DNA of 18,221 nt. Source: DATHGT01 sp035317605 (GTDB lineage: Bacteria; Methylomirabilota; Methylomirabilia; Rokubacteriales; CSP1-6). The translations under genes were made by a program, and so were the position numbers. Under the pieces are notes generated by a model. The model saw only the letters and a list, made by a program, of their open reading frames with translations, ran no database searches and was not told the DNA's origin. The stretch spans positions 1 to 18,221 of the forward strand of contig DATHGT010000095.1 of the NCBI GenBank assembly GCA_035317605.1, read 5' to 3'. Numbering within the stretch: the first letter of the stretch is position 1; each line of letters opens with the position of its first letter. This document shows, in pieces, positions 8,503 through 14,339 of the stretch.

Positions 8503-9014
8503 TCGCGTACGACCCCGCGCAGTTCAGCGATCCGGCCGCCCTCCATCTGTTTCACTTCGAGAGCAGCGCCTGGGTGGACGTGACGACCTCGAACGACACC
8601 GGCGCCGGGATCATCTGCGGGCAGACGAGCAGCCTGTCTCCCTTCCTGGCCGCCGAGCGAACCTCGCTGGCCGTCACCGTCGACATCAAACCCGGAAGCT
8701 ACCCGAACACGATCAACCTCGGGAGCAACGGCGTCGTGCCGGTCGCCATCATGAGCACCCCCACCTTCGACGCCACGACCGTCGATCCGATCACGGTGAC
8801 GTTGGCGAACGCGGCGGTCAGACTCACGGGGAAGGGCAAGCCGCTCGCCACGTTTCAAGATGTGAACGGAGACGGGCGCCTGGACCTGGTCGTTCACGTC
8901 GAGACGAGCGCGCTCGAGATCACCTCGACGGACACGGTCGCCGTCTTGAAGGGGCGGACGTTCAGCGGACAGCCGGTCAAGGGCAGCGATTCCGTCCGCA
9001 TCGTCCCCCAGTGA
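8499..9014 (+). CDS. SBBP protein, C-terminal fragment
   Basis: A 171-aa frame beginning at ATG 8499, which overlaps the previous TGA as ATGA. The first 50 residues complete the interrupted domain (IAYDPAQFSDPAALHLFHFE, AWVDVTTS, SSLSPFLA). The rest is a C-terminal domain with DIKPGSYPNTINLGS near its start and a Ca-binding-like DVNGDGRLD loop, a module often found at the end of secreted bacterial proteins. It has no signal peptide of its own, so it only makes sense as part of the upstream protein. Confidence 0.7.
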   Translation: MIAYDPAQFSDPAALHLFHFESSAWVDVTTSNDTGAGIICGQTSSLSPFLAAERTSLAVTVDIKPGSYPNTINLGSNGVVPVAIMSTPTFDATTVDPITVTLANAAVRLTGKGKPLATFQDVNGDGRLDLVVHVETSALEITSTDTVAVLKGRTFSGQPVKGSDSVRIVPQ

Positions 9015-9067
9015 CGGGCCTGGCTGCCCTTTCCGGCCGTGGTCGCCTGTGCGATCATCCGATGACC

Positions 9068-9085
9068 TCGATCGGAAGCGATCGA
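9068..9085 (+). promoter_or_regulatory. Inverted repeat just upstream of the RiPP locus
   Basis: TCGATCG (9068-9074) and CGATCGA (9079-9085) form a perfect 7-bp inverted repeat with a GAAG spacer, 13 bp before the first start codon of the cluster and directly upstream of its GGGGAG ribosome site. It could be an operator or an RNA hairpin affecting initiation. No -35/-10 pair is obvious in the 84-bp gap. Confidence 0.3.
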
Positions 9086-9098
9086 ACTGGGGAGTCCG

Positions 9099-9566
9099 AT
9101 GATCGGAGACCGGCAGAGAGTGCGCCCCGTCGACGAATTGGCCGCCGACCTGCTCAGACGAGGCAGTCCACTGCGCATCAAGGCCCGAGGCGGGAGCATG
9201 ACGCCCTTCGTCCGCGACGGAGATGTCGCGCTCGTCACGCCGACGGCGGGAAGGGGAGTCGGCATTGGCGACGTCATCTGTTATGAGACGCCACCGGGAA
9301 AGCTCGTTCTCCATCGTGTGCTCGCCCGCGATGTGAATCGCTTCGTCGCCAAAGGCGACGCGCTCACGGTCGTCGAGATCGTCGATCAGGCGCGACTGCT
9401 GGGTAAGGTGGTCGCCGTCGAGCGGCGCGGCACGATCACGAGGTTCGATACTCGAGTCGCCCGGTGGCGAAACCGCGTGATCGCCGTCCTCTCTCCTTTC
9501 TTCCCTCCACTTCTGTCCCTTGCCCTCCGGCTCAGACGAGTCTGGCGCGTGGCGTTGCATGGCTGA
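9099..9566 (+). CDS. S24/S26 (signal-peptidase-like) peptidase of the RiPP locus
   Basis: A 155-aa protein starting at ATG 9099 with GGGGAG at 9089-9094. The catalytic Ser block is KARGGSMTPFVRDGDVALV (Ser33), and the general-base Lys lies in RFVAKGD (Lys85), preceded by the usual LHRV motif. This Ser/Lys dyad layout is that of signal peptidase I and LexA-type S24/S26 enzymes. No N-terminal membrane anchor is present, but the C-terminus has a hydrophobic stretch (VIAVLSPFFPPLLSLAL) that could tether it. It opens the cluster and overlaps the kinase gene by 8 nt. As the only peptidase in the locus it is a candidate for cutting the leader from the precursor peptide; that role is inference. Confidence 0.85.
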   Translation: MIGDRQRVRPVDELAADLLRRGSPLRIKARGGSMTPFVRDGDVALVTPTAGRGVGIGDVICYETPPGKLVLHRVLARDVNRFVAKGDALTVVEIVDQARLLGKVVAVERRGTITRFDTRVARWRNRVIAVLSPFFPPLLSLALRLRRVWRVALHG

Positions 9567-10365
9567 TCTGAGCATCGGAGTCGCGGGGCTCCGTACCGTG
9601 GTGGTCGTGCCCGACCCGGAGGTCGCGACCGTCGTCCGCGAGCGATTCGGGGGATTTCTCTCGTCAGGGGCTCCGGCCTGGCGCATCGACATCACGACGA
9701 CGCGGGGCGATCTTCCGTCCTTTGAAGGCGTCGACGTGAAGCGTGACGGCACTCCCGCCAGGTTCAGCGTGAAGCGCCGTGACTTCTCCGGGATCGTCGA
9801 CCTCGGCGCACGAAGGGCCGACGTCGCGCTGACCGATCCCGACAACGTCTCGAGCGACGTGTCCATCGAGAGCATCTTGCGCATCGTCTACTCGCTGGCC
9901 CTGGTCGAGACCCGCGGGTTGGTCGTACACGCCGCCAGCCTCATGCGGGACGAGGGCGTGTATCTGTTCTGCGGGCCGTCGGGAAGCGGCAAGACGACGG
10001 TCGCCCGCCTCTCCACGGATGCCACCGTGCTGAGCGATGAGCTGTCGATCGTGCGAGTGGTCGAGGATCACGGCGTATGCTTCGGCACCCCGTTTCGGGG
10101 AGAGCTGGCTCTGGCGGGAGCGGATCTGGCCGGCCCGCTGGTCGGGATCTACTTCCTCCACCACGGGCCCCGACACGCCGTGGAGGCGCTCGGGCCCCGG
10201 CAAGCGCTCGGACGGTTGTTGCCCAACGTCCTGTTCTTCGCCCGAGAGGCGGACGTCACGGCCGAAGTCTTTCGGATCGCCGCCGATCTCGTCGAAGTCG
10301 TGCCGTGCTTCGATCTCTCGTTTCGGCCCGACCATGGATTCTGGGAGGTGATCCGGAATGCCTGA
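9559..10365 (+). CDS. HPr kinase/phosphorylase-like kinase (HprK C-terminal type)
   Basis: A 268-aa protein, starting at ATG 9559 inside the end of the peptidase gene with no Shine-Dalgarno site, so it is probably translationally coupled. A Walker A loop, GPSGSGKTT, spans residues 139-147. HAASL (His124) precedes it, LSDELSIV (Asp160/Glu161) follows in the HprK-like position, and GTPFRGEL lies near 176. The first 120 residues do not match the HPr kinase N-terminal domain. Proteins of this sort accompany PqqD-like proteins in peptide-modification loci; in the lasso-peptide paeninodin system a related kinase phosphorylates the C-terminal Ser of the precursor. Here the precursor also ends in Ser, so it is a reasonable substrate, but this is untested. 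Confidence 0.82.
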   Translation: MADLSIGVAGLRTVVVVPDPEVATVVRERFGGFLSSGAPAWRIDITTTRGDLPSFEGVDVKRDGTPARFSVKRRDFSGIVDLGARRADVALTDPDNVSSDVSIESILRIVYSLALVETRGLVVHAASLMRDEGVYLFCGPSGSGKTTVARLSTDATVLSDELSIVRVVEDHGVCFGTPFRGELALAGADLAGPLVGIYFLHHGPRHAVEALGPRQALGRLLPNVLFFAREADVTAEVFRIAADLVEVVPCFDLSFRPDHGFWEVIRNA

Positions 10366-10648
10366 GATGTACGTGATGCAGAGTTCGCGCACCGCGTGGC
10401 GCGTCTACGATAGCGAGGCGGTCATCCTCTGGCCCGACGACAGCACGCTGAACACCTTGAACCCGGTCGGGACGCTGATCTGGGAGGCGGCCGACGGTCA
10501 GCGCCCCATGAGCGCCATCGTCGCCAGGATCTGCGAGGAATTCGACGTGGATCCGGAGCGGGCCGAGCAGGACGCGATGGCGTTCATCGACAAGCTCTGC
10601 GCCCGTGGGCTGCTGACTGTATCGGAAACGATTCAGCAAGCGCCGTAG
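10358..10648 (+). CDS. PqqD-like RiPP recognition element protein
   Basis: A 96-aa protein overlapping the kinase gene by 8 nt, with its own strong GGAGGTGATC ribosome site at 10344-10353. It matches the PqqD fold: an N-terminal strand region (AWRVYDSEAVILW), the conserved TLNTLNPVGTLIWEAADG block, then helices with FDVDPERAEQD and a C-terminal FIDKLCARGLLTV. PqqD proteins are winged-helix chaperones that bind the leader of a ribosomal peptide and hand it to a radical SAM enzyme. The two genes immediately downstream are exactly such a peptide and such an enzyme. Confidence 0.9.
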   Translation: MPEMYVMQSSRTAWRVYDSEAVILWPDDSTLNTLNPVGTLIWEAADGQRPMSAIVARICEEFDVDPERAEQDAMAFIDKLCARGLLTVSETIQQAP

Positions 10649-10656
10649 GAGGGGAC

Positions 10657-10821
10657 ATGGAACGACGTGACGAGCGGAAGGTGGAACCGGGCTCGGACCG
10701 ACGAGCCAAACGGAAGTACGAACCACCGGACATCCTGAGCCAGGAGGTCTTCGAGACCACGGCCCTAGCCTGCATGAAGGTCACGGGGGGCGGCGGCTGC
10801 GGGGCCTCACCCAAATCGTGA
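10657..10821 (+). CDS. RiPP precursor peptide (54 aa)
   Basis: A 54-residue frame at ATG 10657 with a strong AGGAGGGG site (10648-10654), placed between the PqqD-like gene and the radical SAM gene. The N-terminal half is charged and Arg/Lys-rich. Residues 20-27 read KYEPPDIL, matching the Y-x-x-P-x-(I/L) leader motif that recognition elements bind in lasso-type systems. After EVFETTALA (31-38) comes a short Gly-rich tail with Cys39 and Cys48 separated by eight residues (MKVTGGGG), ending in SPKS. The leader/core boundary is probably near residues 36-39, but no cleavage motif can be proven. The Cys pair suggests thioether or other Cys-centred crosslinks made by the radical SAM enzyme. The class is not one I can name. 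Confidence 0.82.
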   Translation: MERRDERKVEPGSDRRAKRKYEPPDILSQEVFETTALACMKVTGGGGCGASPKS

Positions 10822-11912
10822 GTCCGACCGCGATGCCCGATCTGACCGACTGGCTATTCCGGAAGAGCGTGGAACGGCACATTCCACTGTCCGTCCACAT
10901 CGATCTCACCATGCGCTGCAACGAGCGCTGTATCCACTGCTATCGGACCATCGAGCGGCGGCCCGAGCTGACCAGCGACGAATTGAAGGCGCTCCTGGAC
11001 GACCTGGCGCGAGTCGGGACCCTCTACCTCACGTTCAGCGGTGGCGAGATCTTCCTGAGAGGGGATCTCTTCGAGCTGATCGAGCACGCGCGGCGCCTGC
11101 ACTTCGACGTCCGTCTGAAGTCCAACGCGTTGTTGATCACGCGAGAGAAGGCGGCGCGGCTGCGGGCCCTCGGTGTGCGCCAGGTCGATATCAGCATCTA
11201 CAGCGCCGATCCCTTCGACCACGACTGGGTCACGAAGGTTCCGGGCTCTCTCGAGAAGTCGCTCGAGGGCGCGGTCTTGCTCCGAGCCGCCGGGGTCACC
11301 GTCAAGCTGAACTGCCCGCTCATGAAGCAGAACGTGCGGCAGTACAAGGAGATCCGAGCCCTGGCCGAACGCCTCGGAGTGCTCTGCGGGTTCGACCCCA
11401 TGATCACGGCAAAGAACGACGGAGATGCCTCGCCGGTCACGCTCCGGATCACGAGGAAAGACCTCACGCAGGTCTTGCAGGACCCCGCCCTGAATCCTGA
11501 CCTCACGAAGCGGGAGGCGTGCGCGCCGTCCTCGGAGCGGGCCGACCTCGGCGACATTCCGTGCGGTGCTTCTCACAACGCCTGTTACGTCAGCGCGTAC
11601 GGCGACGTCATGCCGTGCGTGGCGATGCCCATCTCGTGCGGGAACGTCCGCGAAGAGCCCTTTGCCGAGATCTGGCATCGGTCGCCGGAGATGATGCGGG
11701 TGCGATCCATCCGGATCAGGGATCTGCACACGTGCTCGACCTGCGCGGCCTCGGAATTCTGTACGCGCTGTCCGGGGCAGGCCCTGGTGGAAACCGGCGA
11801 CCTTCACGGCCCCTCGCCGGCCCACTGTGAACACGCGCTCGTGAAGGCGCAGCTCGCGGGCTCCTCCGCAGTTCCCGCCTCGATGCTGCCCTCGTCCACA
11901 TCGACACGCTGA
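10818..11912 (+). CDS. Radical SAM/SPASM peptide-modifying enzyme
   Basis: A 364-aa protein. GTG 10818 overlaps the precursor stop as GTGA, implying coupled translation; ATG 10833 is an alternative five codons later, and neither has a clear Shine-Dalgarno site. The radical SAM cluster motif is Cys34-x3-Cys38-x2-Cys41 (TMRCNERCIHCY), followed by TFSGGEIFLRGD, the SAM-binding GGE motif. The C-terminus is a full SPASM domain: Cys249, Gly262-x4-Cys267, Cys274, then Cys306-x2-Cys309-x5-Cys315-x2-Cys318 and a later Cys337, enough to ligate two auxiliary Fe-S clusters. SPASM enzymes install crosslinks or other radical modifications in ribosomal peptides. The adjacent PqqD-like protein and precursor are its expected partners. 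The reaction (thioether, C-C or other) cannot be read from sequence. Confidence 0.93.
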   Translation: MSPTAMPDLTDWLFRKSVERHIPLSVHIDLTMRCNERCIHCYRTIERRPELTSDELKALLDDLARVGTLYLTFSGGEIFLRGDLFELIEHARRLHFDVRLKSNALLITREKAARLRALGVRQVDISIYSADPFDHDWVTKVPGSLEKSLEGAVLLRAAGVTVKLNCPLMKQNVRQYKEIRALAERLGVLCGFDPMITAKNDGDASPVTLRITRKDLTQVLQDPALNPDLTKREACAPSSERADLGDIPCGASHNACYVSAYGDVMPCVAMPISCGNVREEPFAEIWHRSPEMMRVRSIRIRDLHTCSTCAASEFCTRCPGQALVETGDLHGPSPAHCEHALVKAQLAGSSAVPASMLPSSTSTR

Positions 11913-13075
11913 ACTCCGAGACGCGCTGGATCGTCGACGGCCTCCGCACCCTCACTGGAGGCAGCGCGCCGGCCCCCCCAGGCGAGTCTTTCGACTGGAG
12001 CCGGCTGCTTGCGCTGGCTGGCGCCGAAGGCGTGGGCCCAGCTCTCGGGTTCGCCTGCAAGGCGGATCGGGTCGGGCAGGTGCCGCCCATGGTGCGAGCC
12101 CGGTTGCATCAGTGGCTCGTCGACGGCACCGCGCGGCATCTGTTGCTGAGCCGCGAGCTGGCGCGACTGCTCGAGCGCTTCGAGGGCGAACGCCTCGCGG
12201 TGATCCCGCTCAAAGGGCCGGCGCTCGCCGAAGCGCTCTACCCCCATCCGGCGCTGCGGCCCTGCTCCGATCTCGATCTGTTCATCCGGCGTGAGACGCT
12301 GGAGCGCGTCGACGGTCTCCTGCTCGGCCTCGGGTATCGCCGCCGGCCCGATGCTCACAGCTTTCAGTTCGATCTCGGTTTCGATCGCGCCACGCTGTAC
12401 GAGGCGCCGTCGGGCATTCGCGTCGATCTCCACTGGGGGCTCGTCAGCGACCCGAGGTATGCGTGGGATGAACGTGAGAGCCTGACGGTCTGGGATCGGG
12501 CGGTTCCCCTTCGGGCGGCCGACCGGAACGCGCTCGGACTGGACCCCGAAGACCTCTTCCTTTACCTTGCCCTTCACCTCGCCGTTCACCACGCACTCAC
12601 CGGCCTACTCTGGTACTACGATCTGTTTCTGATGCTCGAGCGCCGGGCGGGCGTGCTGGACTGGGAGGCGCTGGTCGAGCGGGCGTCTCGCTGGCGGACG
12701 CGCACCGCACTCTACTTCGCCCTGCTCCGCCTGGAGACGCTGTTCGGCTCGCGCGTCCCCGCCGGGGTCATGGCGAGGATCCAGCCGCGCGGTCCGAGAG
12801 CCGCCGCGATGAGATGGCTCCTGGGCCATCGAACGCCGCGGCAACTCCGGGACATGGAACATCTGGTCACGCTCCTCCTCGTGGACCGATGGCATGATCT
12901 TCCCGGAACGCTGCGACGCGCGCTGTTCCCAGCCCCCGAGTGGCTGAGAGCCCGCTACGCCGATCTCGGCTCGGCCTCGCGTTTTGGCTACTACGTGGCG
13001 CATTACCGGCGCCTCGGCAAGATCGTGACCCGCACGAAGGACAGGCTTCCGCCGCTTCCACCGGCGAGGCCCTGA
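11909..13075 (+). CDS. NTP_transf_5-type nucleotidyltransferase, likely CTG start
   Basis: A protein of 388 aa if it starts at CTG 11909, which overlaps the radical SAM stop as CTGA. The first conventional start is GTG 12032, but the 41 codons between them read like the usual N-terminus of this family (FDWSRLLALAGAEGVGPALG), so a GTG start would truncate a conserved helix. The nucleotidyltransferase core is LKGPALAEALYP followed by RPCSDLDLFI (Asp121 and Asp123 as metal ligands), and later VDLHWGL. The C-terminal half is helical. The family (Pfam NTP_transf_5) is poorly characterised; members recur in RiPP loci, including some lasso clusters with HprK-like kinases. It may transfer a nucleotide to the peptide or its phosphate, which is inference. 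It is the last gene of the cluster. Confidence 0.85.
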   Translation: MNSETRWIVDGLRTLTGGSAPAPPGESFDWSRLLALAGAEGVGPALGFACKADRVGQVPPMVRARLHQWLVDGTARHLLLSRELARLLERFEGERLAVIPLKGPALAEALYPHPALRPCSDLDLFIRRETLERVDGLLLGLGYRRRPDAHSFQFDLGFDRATLYEAPSGIRVDLHWGLVSDPRYAWDERESLTVWDRAVPLRAADRNALGLDPEDLFLYLALHLAVHHALTGLLWYYDLFLMLERRAGVLDWEALVERASRWRTRTALYFALLRLETLFGSRVPAGVMARIQPRGPRAAAMRWLLGHRTPRQLRDMEHLVTLLLVDRWHDLPGTLRRALFPAPEWLRARYADLGSASRFGYYVAHYRRLGKIVTRTKDRLPPLPPARP

Positions 13076-13104
13076 AGCGGTCGGGGGGACGCGTCGCGCC
13101 TGGT

Positions 13105-13123
13105 TATAATGCCTGGATCCAGG
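13105..13123 (+). promoter_or_regulatory. Candidate -10 box with a 12-bp palindrome at the start site
   Basis: A perfect TATAAT (13105-13110) stands out in very GC-rich DNA, 50 bp before the glutaryl-CoA dehydrogenase ATG. No good -35 box lies 17 bp upstream. Two bases after it, CCTGGATCCAGG (13112-13123) is a perfect palindrome covering the expected transcription start, so it could be an operator for a repressor. Confidence 0.4.
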
Positions 13124-13160
13124 GCGTCCGCGAGACGATTCGCATCCGGGGGAGCTCACC

Positions 13161-14339
13161 ATGGAGAAGTTCAGGGGCGTCGATTACTACGGCATCGAGG
13201 ACCTGCTCTCGGAAGAAGAGCGGATGATCCGCGACGCCGTGCGCGACTGGGTGGAGGCGGAGTTCCTGCCGATCGTGGCCGAGCATCACCGGGCGGGGAC
13301 GTTTCCCGTCGAGCTGTTTCCCAAGCTCGGCGAGCTGGGCGTATTCGGGGCCACGCTCAAGGGCTACGGGTGCGCCGGGCTCAACAACGTGGCCTACGGG
13401 CTCATCATGCAGGAGCTGGAGCGCGGCGATTCCGGGCTGCGCTCGGCCGCCTCCGTGCAGAGCGGGCTCGTGATGTATCCGATCTACACCTACGGCTCGG
13501 ACGCGCAGAAGGACCGCTGGCTGCCGCGCCTGGCCACCGGCGAGGCCATCGGCTGCTTCGGCCTCACCGAGCCCGACTACGGCTCCGACCCCGGCGGGAT
13601 GAAGACGCGCGCGCTCCGCAAGGGGGACGGGTACGTGCTGAACGGGACCAAGCTCTGGATCACCAACGGCTCGATCGCGGACGTCGCGGTCGTGTGGGCC
13701 AAGGGCGACGACGGGGAGATCGGCGGCTACCTGGTCGAGCGCGGGACGCCGGGCTTCTCGACCCTCGACATCCACGGCAAGTTCTCGATGCGCGCGTCGA
13801 TCACCTCGGAGCTGGCGTTCCAGGACTGCCGCATCCCGCTCGAGAACAAGTTCCCGAGCGTCAAGGGGCTGCGCGGTCCGCTCGGCTGTCTCTCGCAAGC
13901 GCGCTACGGGATCGCGTGGGGCGCCGTGGGCGCGGCCATGGGCTGCTACGACTGGGCGCTCCAGTACGCGCAGCAGCGCGTGCAGTTCGGCAAGCCCATC
14001 GGCTCCTTCCAGCTCGTGCAACAGAAGCTCGTGTGGATGATCACCGAGATTACCAAGGCCCAGCTCCTCGCGCTCCAGCTCGGGCGGCTCAAGGACGAGG
14101 GCAAGGCGCGGCCGCAGCAGATCTCGATGGCCAAGATGAACAACGTGCAGATCGCCCTCGACACCGCGCGCCTCGCCCGCGACGTGCTCGGCGCGGCCGG
14201 CATCGTGGACGAGCACCCGATCATGCGCCACATGATGAACCTCGAGACCGTGAACACGTACGAAGGCACCCACGACATCCACACGCTGATCGTCGGCCGC
14301 GACATCACCGGCCTCGACGCCTTCGGCGCAAATCCTTGA
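13161..14339 (+). CDS. gcdH: Glutaryl-CoA dehydrogenase (acyl-CoA dehydrogenase family)
   Basis: A 392-aa flavoprotein, the usual length for the family, starting at ATG 13161 behind GGGGGAG (13148-13154). It converts glutaryl-CoA to crotonyl-CoA and CO2 in lysine/tryptophan and aromatic degradation. Diagnostic blocks are RSAASVQSGLVMYPIYTYG, which carries the Arg that binds the glutaryl carboxylate; CFGLTEPDYGSDPGGM and LWITNG at the FAD/substrate site; RVQFGKPIGSFQLVQQKL; and NTYEGTHDIHTLIVGRDITG, whose Glu368 is the catalytic base. Electrons would pass to ETF. It overlaps the following regulator-like gene by 4 nt, which suggests co-transcription though no functional link is evident. Confidence 0.95.
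   Translation: MEKFRGVDYYGIEDLLSEEERMIRDAVRDWVEAEFLPIVAEHHRAGTFPVELFPKLGELGVFGATLKGYGCAGLNNVAYGLIMQELERGDSGLRSAASVQSGLVMYPIYTYGSDAQKDRWLPRLATGEAIGCFGLTEPDYGSDPGGMKTRALRKGDGYVLNGTKLWITNGSIADVAVVWAKGDDGEIGGYLVERGTPGFSTLDIHGKFSMRASITSELAFQDCRIPLENKFPSVKGLRGPLGCLSQARYGIAWGAVGAAMGCYDWALQYAQQRVQFGKPIGSFQLVQQKLVWMITEITKAQLLALQLGRLKDEGKARPQQISMAKMNNVQIALDTARLARDVLGAAGIVDEHPIMRHMMNLETVNTYEGTHDIHTLIVGRDITGLDAFGANP

Larger units (their letters stand above)
6029..9014 (+). pseudogene. SBBP-repeat beta-propeller protein, one gene split by two frameshifts
   Basis: Three consecutive frames encode one recognisable protein. Reading moves from frame 2 to frame 1 at 7306/7307 and from frame 1 to frame 0 at 8501/8502; each shift fits loss of a single base. 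At the first, the repeat VYSTYLGG becomes VY then LRTS, and one inserted base restores it. At the second, a premature TGA replaces a Cys codon (NV-C-IAYD). Restored length is 995 aa: signal peptide; an N-terminal domain with FEANRGQTDGRVKFLSRG, as in DUF7948-type proteins; seven STYLGG-type SBBP repeats with AVDxxGNxYVTG strands, enough for a seven-bladed propeller; a PPTYYDI...LFHFE...LSPF domain; and a C-terminal DIKPGSYPNTINLGS...DVNGDG domain. It is a secreted protein of unknown ligand. Whether it is a true pseudogene or an assembly error cannot be decided here. Confidence 0.8.

Noticed and set aside
8454..9884. Minus-strand frame of 476 codons across the SBBP C-terminus, peptidase and kinase genes
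   Set aside because: Opposes three coding regions with readable motifs; no domain of its own.
13109..14335. Upstream extension of the cyclase-like frame through gcdH
   Set aside because: Lies out of frame in a confident gcdH gene; the zinc ribbon at TTG 14336 marks the natural N-terminus.
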